NCBI GenBank assembly: GCA_020152595.1
Contig: JAIGNY010001864.1
Coordinates: 327,501-391,500 of the forward strand
Length of the DNA: 64,000 bases
Origin: Chiridota heheva
Lineage: Eukaryota; Echinodermata; Holothuroidea; Apodida; Chiridotidae
Direction: 5' to 3'
The notes beneath the pieces were generated by a model. That model saw nothing but the letters and a program-made list of their open reading frames with translations. It ran no database searches and was not told the origin of the DNA. The position numbers and the translations under genes are program-made. This document shows, one piece after another, positions 13,346-25,669 of this stretch. How positions within the stretch are numbered: position 1 is the first letter of the stretch; each line of letters starts with the position of its first letter.

Positions 13346-15582
13346 GTCATTTTGCAACGGTGTGTTTTGCAAATAGATAATTCTTCCAAGGAGACGTGAT
13401 GGTAAGGAAAATAACATTGACATTGGCACACAACAACCGAGTAACCTGTGTGGTAAAAGTAAGAATTGATCTAAAGATGAGCGAGAATTTTAGATGTTTA
13501 ATTATCATTCTATTGGCAAGTTGAGGAAAAATGTCAGTCATTATGCTTTCTATGAAACTATAATGAAGAAACATGTTAAAACATATTAATTGCCACAAAC
13601 AGATCAACTATTGTTATTAACGGAATATGATATACTATATCTACAATTTATTGGTAATGAAGTATCTCCAATCACAAAGATAAATGTCTCCTGAAGCTTT
13701 GAACTATGTCTGGCTTCTAGATCAATTTTGACAACAAACGGAAGTAAAACAATAACAATTAAAAAGCAATCAGAAAATACCACATGAAATCAAAACGCTT
13801 TTGGCCGTTTTATTATATATACCTGTGTTATTATATATCTTTATCAAAGAAATTGATAGTATTGAATTTTGTGTGTACAATAAAGGAAAAGTAATTGTAT
13901 CGTTATAGTTAATGCTGTCTTGCCAAACTTTGTCTCGTCATTTTTAGCACTGCATATAAGATGAATGTTGGATAATGCACTGAAATCGTAGAATTGTAGG
14001 TTGATTATGTAGTAATGTGAAATGTCGTGGGCTGAAAGTATGAATGAAAACAATTTCCATGTCGTAGCAAAACATTGACTTTACAAAAATGCAACTTACA
14101 AAATCAACAATTTACAAACCCTTTTTTAATAAAAAATGCAAAGATACATTTAATTCATTACTGTATAGTTTGTCATTGGTGTGCATGTAATTTTTCCATG
14201 ACCTGTACATGGGATTGTGTTTGGTCTCAATCTTTGGCCTACTGTTCATAGCCCGCCCATTCATTCGTTGATCTTTTTATCATAATGATATAACGTGATA
14301 TTATTTATCATAATGATATCATGAGAGTCTTAATTCTCACCCAGTGATGTGGATGGGGTTGGGGTGTGGGCATATGCGAAGCTCAACGTTTTAGCCAAGA
14401 TGCACATCCTAGATCTAAGCAAGCAAGCTTTTAGGTCTCAATGTGGACATGTATCAATTTCTACATGAGTTGAAAGGGCATTGCGGTTTTTTAATTTATT
14501 CAAGTAAAAAAAAACATTTTTGAGTTGTGAATGATAAAAGTTTGATCAGTTTCTAATTAATGTGAAATATGTGACGATGGATGCTCGAACAGCTCAAAAT
14601 GTTTATGTAATTTTCCATCAATGTATTTCTTAGATCTTAAAAAGGATGCGAAAGTCTGTTCCTGCTGGAATTTGGTGACAAACAGTTAAAAAATACATCA
14701 CAAAGTTTACAGAAAATATGCAAATTAATGACTGAGAAATGCTCATTGTTTAATCGATTTTGATCGAAGTTCTTAGCAGACTTTAAAGTAGTTTAGCTAA
14801 ATTTGTCTTAACACGTCGTATACCTTCAAGCTGTAAGGTCAAAGTTAAACAATTTTTTTGTCTCAAAAAGTATATACTTTTAAATCCGTCTTGTGCATCA
14901 AATGTATCATTAATAACCGTTTTAGAACATACATGTGAAAAGTAACTTGCTCTTTAATGTGAATGGAATAATACGATTGCAGGGAAAAGAAGGAAATTAA
15001 GCTTTCAAACTAATGATAGAGGTTTAAGGTGGAATGATTGCTTATAAATATGCAATGTTGCTTTTAGGACCTTTTAGATATATCTTAAACTTATGTCTAG
15101 TTTTTTCCGGAATTTATTTTTATACAAAATCAAATTGCATTTTGCCTAAAGACCAAATATAGTTGATTGGAGGTAATTACTTAACTTAGGCAAACCATGC
15201 ATTATGGACTTGAGAATGTTCATCTAAATTGGTCACACGGCAAAGGAAAGTAAATGAAACGATTTGTGGAACATTAACGACTTCCTGGAAATATGAATTT
15301 CGAAATACGAAACTTCACATTTCATTCATCTGTGCCCCTTTCAACGATGACTAATCTAAAAGGCTTTAGATGATTACCAATACAACAGTTTATTGGAAAG
15401 TTTTCTTTTGTAAGTTCAGGAAAAATACAAAAAATTTAGATCAGTTAGCCGTTGGTGCATCGACCCCAGCTATGACATTATGGCGCAGACCGGAAGGTTT
15501 GACGTAAAATCTCACGTTAAGCTTTAAAAAACCTTTTATTTTGAGAAGCCTTTTGCCATGAATAATGTTTTACAGAAATAAA
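13346..15582. other. No gene recognised
   Basis: AT-rich unique sequence. Two copies of ATTTATCATAATGATAT-like palindromic words occur at about 14275-14330. No exon, RNA gene or transposon end is supported. Confidence 0.4.
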
Positions 15583-16070
15583 TAATGAAGTTTTTCCCAG
15601 GCAGATCAGATGGATTTTTGTTTGTTTGTAAGATAGTAGATGTTGTACTATTAGTGTAAGGTTCTTGTCAAACGAATGAGCAAGAAATACACAACATGCT
15701 ACTATAGCATAAACAAAAGAAACAGTGAATCCTTGAATTCATTTTTCCCTGACAAAATGTATTACTAATATTCTAAAACGAGTATAAATTTTTAGCATGT
15801 AGAACGTAATCATTTTCATGTAGCAAATGATTAAGTTTTTCCGGGGCAGATCAGGTGGAGTCCTTTTTTGTAAGATAGTAGATGCTGTACTATTAGTGTA
15901 AGATTCTTGTCAAATGATTGAGCAAGAAATACACAACATGCTACTATAGCGCAAACAAAAGAAACAGTGAATCCTTGAATTCCTTTTTTTCCTGACAAAA
16001 TGCATTACTAATATTCTAGCATGAGTATATTTTTTTGCATGTAATGGAACGTAAATCATTTTTATGGTGA
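15583..16070. repeat. Direct tandem duplication, unit about 244 bp
   Basis: The block beginning AATGAAGTTTTTCCCAGGCAGATCAG and running through TAAGATAGTAGATGTTGTAC, CACAACATGCTACTATAG and GAAACAGTGAATCCTTGAAT is repeated immediately from about 15827 with roughly 10% differences and small indels. It is two copies only and non-coding, and not obviously a transposon. Confidence 0.9.
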
Positions 16071-16409
16071 GTATATCAGGGTCTATAAAATGTTTTGCTT
16101 GAAAAAAGCGGTAAAAATGACTGTTAGTGAGTTAAAACATATATGATATACTATTCTAAAAGTATAAAGACGGGAATTTGCTTGTTTAGAAAAGTAACAA
16201 ACTTAGTTTAAGTTCAACCAGTTTTTCTTAAAAGGAATATTCGAGTCGTTAAATATGTGCATGTCATGTAATAGATAAAAACTAAAGGAAAAATCTGGTA
16301 ACAACACCATGTTGCTATCTTGAAGTCATTACAGTTTAAAGCTGTAAGAGATCATACACCATCACAAACACCATCATTTTAATCTAGATATGTGTGTATT
16401 TGATATATT

Positions 16410-16495
16410 GTAACATAATATAACATAGCATAAAAACATAGAATAGCATAGCATAACATATGACATAACATAACACAACACAACACACCAAGATG
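16410..16495. repeat. (ATAAC)/(ATAGC) microsatellite at a LINE 3' end
   Basis: Imperfect pentanucleotide array of ATAAC, ATAGC and ACAAC units. It lies directly downstream, in minus-strand sense, of the LINE remnant at 16496-17135, so it is probably that element's 3' microsatellite tail. Such tails are usual for CR1/L2-type LINEs, which do not end in poly(A). Confidence 0.7.
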
Positions 16496-17135
16496 ATGGG
16501 CTGATACAGAAACAGTAAACAAAATCAAAGACGCCTAGAGATAGGAAAGACCTTATCGAATGTTGACTTTGGAATTGTGTAGAGAATCGGAGCTAATCAC
16601 CCGCTCCGGCAAACTATTCCACCCATTCATAAAAAGGCTCTGGGCAGAGCTAAATCTCCATATATTGATCCATATGATCTCTTTTGTTAACTTCAAACTG
16701 TGATCACATGTCACATGAAGATTAGCAGAAACATTAACGAAATTATAGGATTTCAAAGCATATACCATATAGGAATTTAAAAACCTGCATCATATCGCCA
16801 TTCTTTTTTATCTCAAGCATGGTCTAACCATGAATATGTCACGTCAGTAACATATCCATGGTCTAACCAAGAATCCAACCTAGATTTCTTACTTTGGGAA
16901 TAAGTCTATAAATAGTGGCTCTTCGCTACTCCAACATGAACTTATCTTTCTCATAAAAGGAACGCCAATCTGGTAAAGCATACTAAAGGTGAGACCTGAA
17001 ACTGCTTATGCAGTTATACAAATTAAGAACAACCTCCCTACCAAGAAAACATAATTTCTTCTAATCAAACGAAGCATCCTATTTGCCCTTGCAGCTGCTA
17101 AAGCACAATGTGATGGGCAATAAACTATTACCAGT
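16496..17135 (-). mobile_element. LINE RT C-terminal remnant, CR1/L2-like
   Basis: On the minus strand, with several frame changes, it reads HCALAAARANRMLRLIRRNY, then NGDMMQVFKFLYGI, then CDHSLKLTKEIIW and FMNGWNSLPERVISSDSL. These correspond to the post-palm region of CR1/L2-like LINEs (A-x-ANR-x-LG-x-I+R, RRRNGDMMQVFK, RGHSLKL, and WNSLPE-x-VV near the C-terminus). The palm domain is absent, so the copy is 5'-truncated. A microsatellite tail follows at its 3' end. It resembles the remnant at 5340-5930 in domain wording but is not obviously the same family. Confidence 0.75.
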
Positions 17136-17866
17136 AGCATTGCCTTTGGGAGGATTTTTAATACGTATTCGCACTATCTGAATGCCTTACAACTTCAATT
17201 TTGTTAATGAAGCATGCTTTGTTTTGAGATAAATTCTTACTGTCTTTATCAGATCTCATATTTGGAATACAAAGCACAGACTTCCAAACTTAAATTACCC
17301 AGCTTCTACTCAAATAGTTCTCCACTGACAACTTATTGCGTCCAGGGCGTCGCTAGGGTTTTCTGTCGTAAGGAGGGAGTAGATGCATCAGTTTCCAAGT
17401 GGGTGGATTCGCAAGGGTGCCTGAAGAAGCCGAAAAATTTCCAACTGTCATTTTCATTTTTCCAACTGTCCTCCAGTTTGCGGGGTGAAACACTCCAAAA
17501 TCCCTACCCCATATAGTGACGTCTCTTTTATTAATAACTAGAGATCATACTGTATATTTTGGCAAATAAAAATTCAAAGATTTTGAACTCCCGGCAAGCA
17601 AACGAAGAACCCTGGTTTCAGTATTTCGTTAGTTACAGAAATTTCAATTAAAAAAAACCGTGTTGAAAGATATAAAATGTATAAAAGCATGTGTTTCTTT
17701 GATAAACAATAAGAGTCAAGATTAATTTATTTGTAATTAGCGTTCATGAAAGAGCCTGCATGAAAACAAAAAGAGGTATATTTTACTGTTGTAAGCTATA
17801 TCATACTGATCAACCTTATTTACATCAACCTAGCTGACTGACTGGCCAATATCCTAAAGTTTAACC
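17136..17866. other. No gene recognised
   Basis: AT-rich sequence. GGGCGTCGCTAGGGTTTTC at about 17345-17363 resembles terminal words of degenerate DNA transposons, but no partner end was found. A possible acceptor (CATCAACCTAG) ends at 17833, just upstream of the ATG at 17867. Confidence 0.35.
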
Positions 17867-18010
17867 ATGGGAACTGAAGTTCAGCCGTTTTACTGTTACT
17901 GTCGTCTCTGTTTTGTACTCCTAATAAGAGATCTGGCAGAAGCAGAAAGCCATTATCATAAAACAAATCATGCTTCATTAACAAGAGTTTACGGCAGTCT
18001 GATAGTGTGG
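17867..18010 (+). CDS. Candidate first coding exon, U1/matrin-type zinc finger
   Basis: The ATG at 17867 has a strong metazoan start context (A at -3, G at +4). The frame stays open for 48 codons to a consensus donor GTAAGT at 18011-18016, leaving a phase-0 end. The peptide contains a Cys12-x2-Cys15-x13-His29-x5-His35 pattern within YCRLCFVLLIRDLAEAESHY and HKTNHASL. This closely resembles U1-like/matrin-type C2H2 fingers (ZnF_U1: C-x2-C-x12-H-x5-H, typically with an A-x-x-H-Y-x-GK-x-H segment), which bind RNA or act in splicing factors. The spacing is one residue longer than usual. No downstream exon could be chosen with confidence, so the gene is incomplete. It could also be chance or a zinc-finger fragment of a mobile element. 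Confidence 0.4.
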
Positions 18011-19259
18011 GTAAGTGTTCAAAACATCATCCCAACATCCTACATAGATACTGAATTCATTTGCATTCTACAGCAGATTTTTCAACACCGTTTTCTCTTA
18101 TTGAATTTTCTTCAAATAACGAATTAACGACGCCACGGCTCTCTGTTTATGTTTATTTGGGTTTTCTAAAACTATCTATGATAACAAGTTTCTTACCATG
18201 ATCTGATAAAGGAGTCTTCATACTCGAAACCTCCTGTTTGTGGACGTAAGACACACGTCTTGCAATAATGAGAGGAGAACAGGGTTAGTAAACTAAGAGC
18301 ATTTTGTTTCTTTTCCTACATTAAGGCATTCTTGACGTGTGTTTCTTAGTAGAAGAAGAAATTGGTCCATGATGTGCATCTAAGTAAAATCATCAGTGTA
18401 AACAGGATTTATTTTGAACCTGTGGGAAAGAAGACAAAGCAAAATAAATTTACATTTTACGTAGAAAATATGAACATGGACAGACCTAAGTAATACTTAA
18501 ATTAAGGAAATAAAAATACAATCGTTGTTTACTTGATTTCCGTGACCTGCCCTTCGCCACACGGGAATAACGTGAGGAAAACATGTCGTCCAGTGGATGG
18601 GGAAAAGGGGCTTTAGCTTCGTGCATTTCTGTTCGCCTTTGTCAATAAATTATACTGACCGTATAGGAGAACGATTCGTAAGCCCATCTCTTCCCCCTGC
18701 GACATACAATCAATACGAAAGCTTCCTCATAACAGCGCTCTTCGGCATGATTCATGTGACCGTGAGCAGTTTGGTCACGCTCCCGATCGGGAGCTCTCCC
18801 AATCTTGTCATTATAACCCACAATGCATCTCTCCAAATTAAAAACTTAGTACAGAAATACATAACGGTAAAATAGGTTTATGCCAAAGGTAGAAAAAATG
18901 CGTGCGAAATATTCTAATTTGATTAGTACAACAGAACGATAAAAAAATATTTTCACCATTTTCACCAGCGCAAATTTGACTTTCATCAGGAAATTTTAAT
19001 AAAATTATTTTCAATATTTTTTTTTAAGAGCAGATTTTAACATTTTAATCACCAGCAAAAAGCTCATATTATTCAAAAAAATATTTCAGTATCATTTCCA
19101 TATATACAACTTTAAAATTACAAAAATTGACAAGCAAAAAAAAAAGTTAAAGGCTAAAATTATTAGCTACAATTTCGACTATGGTCACGGCGCATGTCTA
19201 AATCTCCCAATCGGAAATCTCTTAATCAGGAGCGTAGACTGACTGTTAAGACACACTTG
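18011..19259. other. No further exon recognised
   Basis: If the exon at 17867-18010 is real, this is intron or 3' flank. One polypyrimidine-AG site ends near 18326 but leads quickly to a stop. Poly-T and poly-A tracts near 19015-19027 and 19135-19145 may be the decayed 3' tail of the minus-strand L1-like element. Confidence 0.3.
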
Positions 19260-22200
19260 ATCTTCCAGTTTTGCCACTGATTGATTTGTTTAAAATAAAC
19301 ACAAATTCAAACCTATTTCACCATTGTTATATAATTTATAAAACGGCCATGATGATACTAACAAAACAAAAACAACTTATATATATACAAAAATACACCA
19401 AACTCAATTTCATAACAATTTACAAACAAGAAGAATTCCACTGTTTGATATATATAAAAAAAGAGAACTTGAATTTGCACAAGTTTATGACATACAAAAT
19501 ATTTTTACAGCATCTTGATATAGGCTGGCATACTATCAATAAGATCAATCAACTTGTCGTGCGTATTGCTTTTGGAAGATAATTCTTTTTTAACTCAAAG
19601 AGAAAACTGAAAAGTATTAAGAAAATGGGAAATATGTTTTATTAAGGTCTTGGTTTTTGCAACGAAAGATAAAGTACTTTGCATGAAAAATCAAATAATT
19701 ATAAGTGTTGTAGTCTTTTTCTAAAAAGCCAAACAAAACATCAATTTGACGGAAAAAGGGTTGCTTTAATAAAAGAATAGACTGAGCATCATCCCAGAAA
19801 ATTTGACAAATCTGACATTCCCAAAAAGATGGCGCATAGTTTCATTATAAGTTTTGTAAAAAGAACACAGGAAGTATCCAATTTCATGTAACTGTTTGTT
19901 GAAAAAATCCTGTGCAGAAAACGAAATTGGAAGTACCGTATCTTTGGTTCACGAACCGTAAAATGTGCTATGTTGAATATTTTAGACCAATTGAACGTCT
20001 TGTTGGGAAAATCAGTCCCTTATTTCTTCTGAGCAGACCAAACACAATTAAAAGATTTAACAAGCTTAGGATAAGAGACGTTTGAAATCTTCCGTGACCT
20101 GTTAAAAATATAGATCAAGTTTTCTTGATTACAATGGGAACTGGAATTGCACAAACAAGAATTCTTCCAGTGAGATGGGATTGCATGAATTACCCTGAAG
20201 TATTTAGTAAAAGGGACATTGGTAATATCATATGCATTCAGAAAATCATTATAGTTTGGGGCTGTATGATCATTATCAAACAGATCCTTAACAAAGCAAA
20301 CACTTTTTTTCTGACAGTTGCTTATAAAAACAAAATAGGATTATCATTAATACATATAAAGCTGTTATTCCAAATCAACTGGCTACCAACGTTAGCAACA
20401 GGACAATAATTAGTAAGAGTACTCCAGGCTTTACAAACATCAGATATAAAATTACAATCAATCCTAATGTCATTCAAACAGACATTCCCCTTAAAAACAT
20501 ACGCCCACCAAATTGCTATAGATTGATATCAAAAAACAACATCCAATGCTTTGGAGTAGGCTTACAAAATCTTTTGTCCCAAAAAGGTTTTTAAAGAGTC
20601 AATAAAAGACTTCAAATGTGGCATTCTGAGACCTCCATTTACACATTCATCGATTAAAGTTTATCCTTATCCATTTTCCCGTTCCAAACAAACTTTAGGG
20701 CAACTTTTCAACATCAGAAATGAAATTGTCTGGTGGGTTTGGTAGAACAGAAAACAGGTACACAAGTTCAGAAAGGGCTAATGATTGATGATTGTAATTT
20801 TACCGATTGGAGTAAGATCTCTGGTCGACCACATTCCAAGTGTACTTTTGAGACGTGAGAGCTTGGGTTGATAATTCAGGGCAAAGAAGTCCTCAAATTT
20901 GTGGTTAAAGAAGATATCCAAATAACGAATCGATCCATGAGAAATGGTTAAATAAAGCTAATTTATAAAGGAGGGGGTAAGGGGGAGGGGTGGTTAACAA
21001 AATGACATTAGGGTAAATAAAACAGATTAGTCAATTTATTAACTTTAAGGCCAGAATCGGAGCGAAAAGCACTAACGACGTCAAGAGCCGCCGCCAACAT
21101 TGATTCAGATGTGCCATCAAGGGAAAGGACTGTATCGTCTGCATATTGTGAATTAGACTAACTCAATATTCAAAATATTAATACCACAAATAGAATTGCA
21201 GTTTATGATCTTCATCTCAGCACACAAGAAAAATATATTCGGGGTTAACGGGCATCATTGACGGACCCCGCGAGAAATACTCAAAAACAAAAACGATATT
21301 ATGAATGACCGTTATTCAAAACACAAGTACTAACATTTGGAAATTAGGTGTTCATTCACCTTTTGAAGTCACGGCTAAAATTGAAAAAAGAAAGAGACCT
21401 ATTGATAAAATTCCTGCTAAAAGGAAAAGTAAACCAGGCAAATCGAAGATCATAACAACTAGACGAATATTTCCCCCTGTGTAGAAACCCTTCATAAAGC
21501 CAGTCTGGTCACCATTAATTATTTTGATGATAACTGATGTTAATAGACTTACCTGTTATTTTGTAGTCCGTATTCAAAAGTGAGATAGGTCTCCAATTCT
21601 TTAATCTAGTAGTATCTTGATCTAATTTGGGAATTAAAGTTATTCGCCCTTCCTTGTTCACTGGCAAGATGTTTGTTATTAAAAGCGTAATTGAATGAGT
21701 TAGTAACCAATACCCCGATATCTTGCCAGAGGGTTGATAGAACTCAACTGGCAAGCCGTCGGTGCCGGGGCCTTATTATTAGGCATAATTTATAAAGCAT
21801 GAAGACCTTAACTTATTGTAAGTTGACCTTCACATGTAGAACTATCATTCTTACTTAAATAAATATTGTTAAGTAAATTACTAAATTATAGAATTCTTTC
21901 CCAGCCGTTCATGACTATTACAAATTTCTACACCATCAAGTATGAACTTTAAAATATCATGATTCTTAAGATTGCGGCCTTTCAAGACCAAGAAAATAAC
22001 GACTAGTTCGCTCGCTCGCATCAACCCATTGTGCATGGGATTGCGCTTATTCATATCAGAGGGATTGTCAGAATAACATTTTTAACAGGTTGCTAACACG
22101 TTCAAAATATCATTCTCATGTTGTTTACGCTTCTTTGCCTTTTTGAAAGAAAAAAAAACAGATCTCTGCCTATAACTTAATGAGCTCCCACAAGTCTAAT

Positions 22201-22330
22201 GGGTTCAAATGAGAGTAATCGAAAAGGATAGTAGTAATAACAGTTTTAATCATATCAACATAATAGAGGTCAGAAAGAAGTGCCTTAAATTTCCAAACCC
22301 ACGACCTCTTTTCTCGGAACAAGAGGACAG
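19260..22330 (-). mobile_element. L1/Tx1-like LINE ORF2 pseudogene
   Basis: Minus-strand remnants of an L1-type ORF2 in order: RGRGF-KFKALLSDLYYVDM near 22280 (the linker after the endonuclease), GTDGLPVEFYQ near 21750, ITLIPK then LKNWRPISLLNTDYKI near 21570-21650, a degenerate PVNP-YIFL near 21240, then NSQYADDTVLSLDGTSES with its YADD at 21134-21145. Next come DFFALNYQPKLSRLKSTLG near 20880, an IPFTKYFRVIHAIPSHWK segment near 20150-20190, and KIRYFQFRFLHRI near 19930. Many stops and frameshifts break it. The endonuclease domain is missing: the copy ends at the start of the 22-bp minisatellite. The ITLIPK...LKNWRPISLLN and SQYADDT wording is specific to the L1/Tx1 group. Confidence 0.85.
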
Positions 22331-24114
22331 GGTATACAGAGACCTTAAAAACAAAAATCGGAGACCCGAGACCAACTCGCAAACAGAGAACCAAAGTACG
22401 AAAACAGACACCTGGAATACGAAAACAGAGACCCAAAGTACGTAAACATAGACCCTGGATATAAAAACAGAGACCCTGTTATACGAAAACAGAGACTCAA
22501 AGTACGAAAACAGAGAACTGAAGTACGAAAACAGACACCTGGTATACGAAAGCAGAGACGCAAAGTACGAAAACAGAGACCCTGGTATACGAAAACAGAG
22601 ACCCTGGTACACGAAAACAGAGACCCTGGTATACGAAAACAGAGACCCTGGTATACGAAAACAGAGACCCTGGTATATCAAAACAGAGACCCTGGTATAC
22701 GAAAACAGAGACCCTGGTATACGAAAACAGAGACCCTGGTATACGAAAACAGAGACCTGGTATACGAAAACAGAGACCCTGGTATACGAAAACAGAGACC
22801 CTGGTATACGAAAACAGAGACCCTGGTATACGAAAACAGAGACCCTGGTATACGAAAACAGAGACTCAAAGTACGAAAACAGAGACCCTGGTATACGAAA
22901 ACAGAGACCCTGGTATACGAAAACAGAGACCCTGGTATACGAAAACAGAGACCCTGGTGTACGAAAACAGAGACCCAAAGTAGGAAAACAGAGACATGGT
23001 ATACAAAAACAGAGACATGGAATACGGAAACAGAGACCCTGGTATACGAAAACAGAGACCCTGGTATACGAAAACAGAGACCTGGTATACGAAAACAGAG
23101 ACTCAAAGTACGAAAACAGAGACCCTGGTATACGAAAACAGAGACCCAAAATACGAAAACAGAGACCTGGTATACGAAAACAGAGACTTGGTTTACGAAA
23201 ACAGAGAACAAAGTAGGAAAACAGAGACATGGTATACAAAAACAGAAAACATGGAAACCCTGGTATACAAAAACAGAGACCTGGTAGTACGAAAACAGAG
23301 ACCTGGTACACGATAACAGAGACTCAAAGTACGAAAACAGAGCCCCTGGTATACGAAAACAGAGACCCAAAGTACGAAAACAGAGACTTGGTTTACGAAA
23401 ACAGAGACCCTGGTATACGAAAACCTGAAAACAGAAACCCTGGTATACAAAATCAGAGACCCAAAGTACGAAAACAAAGACATGGTATACAAAAACAGAG
23501 ACCTGGAATACGGAAACAGAGCCCTTGGTATACGAAAACAGAGACCCTGGTATACGAAAACAGAGACCCTGGTATACGAAAACAGAGACCCCGGTATACA
23601 AAAACAGAGACCTTGGTATACGAAAACAGAAAACCAAAGTATGAAAACAGAGACATGGTATACGAAAACAGAGACCCTGGTATACGAAAACAAAGACCCT
23701 GGTATACAAAAACAGAGACCCAAAGTACGAAAACAGAGACCCTGGTATACGAAAGCCTGAAAACAGAGACCCTGGTATACGAATACAGAGACCCAAAGTA
23801 CGAAAACAGAGACCCTGGTATACAAAAACCTGAAAACAGAGACCCTGGTATACGAAAACAGAGACCCAAAGTACGAAAACAGAGACCTGGTATACGAAAA
23901 CAGAGACCCTGGTATACGAAAACAGAGACCCAAAGTACGAAAACAGAGAACCCTGGTATACGAAAACAGAGACCCTAGTATACGAAACAGAGACCCAAAG
24001 TACGAACACAGAGACCCCAGTACACGAAAGAGAGAACCTGGTATACAAAAACAGAGACCCTGATATACGAAAACAGAGACCCAAAGTAGGAAAACAGAGA
24101 CCCTGGTATGCGAA
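22330..24114. repeat. 22-bp minisatellite (GTATACGAAAACAGAGACCCTG)n
   Basis: About 80 copies of a 21-22 bp unit. Two main variants alternate: one with GGTATACG before AAAACAGAGACC, the other with AAAGTACG. The unit length is not a multiple of three and contains no stop in several frames, so long false reading frames (up to 468 codons on the minus strand) run through it. The left edge coincides with the 5' edge of the L1-like pseudogene. The right edge gives way to GC-richer unique sequence at 24115. Confidence 0.95.
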
Positions 24115-24445
24115 ACTTTATTTTCGCGCCAGAAAATGACGTTATCTACCGGAAGTGACGTGCACCAACAAACAGATAAGCGCCCATGGGCTGCTTTGTC
24201 AGTTTGTGCAGTAATAAGGTAAACAGAAAGAATAGTATTTCTCTTCCGTAATAAGTCTTTCACCAGTTATTTACCAAAAAATTCGAATTGTAAAAGGTAG
24301 GCTATGTTAAATCTTGTTTTGCAAACTTTTTAGGCCTATTTGCTAGAAGTTAAAACGTAAAAAGCAAAACTGCCATTGTTTGCAATACATTTGTTGGTTT
24401 TTTTTTTGTAGATTGCTTAGTTGTTTTTAAAGTTCTGATTTTATC
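24115..24445. other. No gene recognised
   Basis: Begins with GC-richer sequence (TTTTCGCGCCAGAAAATGACG, GGAAGTGACGTGC), then becomes T-rich up to the left end of the next element. No exon was recognised. Confidence 0.4.
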
Positions 24446-24720
24446 ATCTCATCACCCACATATACATATATGTGGGGATGAGATATTGTAGTCACTTTGC
24501 TGTATAGGCAAATTACTGCCTTTACCTCCTACACTACATGGCCACCCCCTTGATATTATGGGGACTGGTGAAGCCCCGCAGGGGGTTTCATATGATGACA
24601 TAATATTAAGGGTTAGGTGTCACAAGTTTTTGGAACAGGACAAAATTTGGTGATTTTGCGTCTGTCCGTGTGTGTGAGGGTGCGCGCTGTGTGGGGCATT
24701 TGTTACACATTATACATCAC
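24446..24720 (+). mobile_element. AGGTCA-rich element copy B, left end with hairpin
   Basis: Starts with ATCTCATCAC, whose exact reverse complement GTGATGAGAT is at 28620-28629. It is followed by a near-perfect palindrome CCCACATATA-CA-TATATGTGGG (24455-24476). The sequence then matches copy A at about 12270-12500 (GTAGTCACTTTGCTGTAT, GGACAAAATTTGGTGATTTT, GTCTGTCCGTGTGT). The match stops near 24720 and resumes at 27290, so this copy is interpreted as interrupted by about 2.6 kb. Confidence 0.6.
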
Positions 24721-25669
24721 AAAATAACCCAAATCTTTTGTGTTCTGGGAGGAACAGTATCCCAAACTGGTCGCCTGTACCATAAGTTTGAATGGGGAAA
24801 ACAATTAGTTCCGTGCTACCTTGGTCTTACATGATCAAAGTGTTCAAACAGAAAAACTAAACAATGAATTATGACTCCATGCCGGGATTATAAGGAGTAA
24901 GGGGCTAATTAGAGGGTTGTTAAGATAAAGAACAGTTTGATAACGATCACATACCTTCGACTAGATAGTTGTGACCCTGTTCACGGCTTTGAAGTTGGTA
25001 TTCCAGTATGAGCATTGCTCGTGGGGCGGACATGTTGGCTTGTTTGTAGTAAGTCTGTATAATTGTACTACATGCTGTTTGCGTGAATATTACTACAAAG
25101 TGTGTGAAGTGTCAGAAATAAGGGTTTGTTTACGCCTTGCCAATTAATTGCCTTCGACAGAAAGTAGGGGGGAGGGGGGGGGGGGGTTATGCGATAGAAG
25201 CAGCTATTACTTGTCCGTTGAAGGTGCGGGGTGAGGACTACGCCTGGCCGTGTGTAGCTTGATAGGCGATCGGTCTGCTGTGGTAGGTTGTAGGGGCCGA
25301 GCTTATTGGAGAAAGATGGGAGTGGTGGGGGTATGTTATTTTCTAATATTAGAGAGTGGGCGGGAAATGTCAAGTATGGGCAGAAAGAGGATTGAAAACT
25401 GCAGAGATCGCACCATATCCAGGTATCACATGATGCGGGAATGGTTAGTTGAATTTTCTGTCGAAAAATGATGCAAGAGAGACAACTGCAAATGTAGCCA
25501 CGCACTCCACTTGTATGAATTGGACGGTGACTTGTGAAGAAAAATGTAGATCCACAATATTTTGATTTATTCCGCGATAAGTCTCTGCCAGCTCAAGGCA
25601 GAAGATTAGATGCTGAATATATGAATAAATAACATATTTGATTGATTCATATTTTTGAACTTTTTTTTT
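24721..25669. other. Interrupting sequence, no gene recognised
   Basis: Contains a G-rich tract (about 25160-25188) and a moderately GC-rich stretch to about 25480. The 145-codon minus-strand open frame there is proline/serine-rich with no recognisable domain, and is treated as non-coding. Confidence 0.35.

Noticed and set aside
22250-24263. Minus-strand open frames of 353, 468 and 356 codons (repeated SLFSYTRVSVFVYQGLCF) as a repetitive protein gene
   Set aside because: They run through the 22-bp array, whose unit lacks stops in several frames and is not a multiple of three. All frames are open on both strands, which is expected from the repeat alone.
25068-25505. 145-codon minus-strand open frame
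   Set aside because: Proline-rich part arises from a G-rich tract. No recognisable domain or conserved motif.
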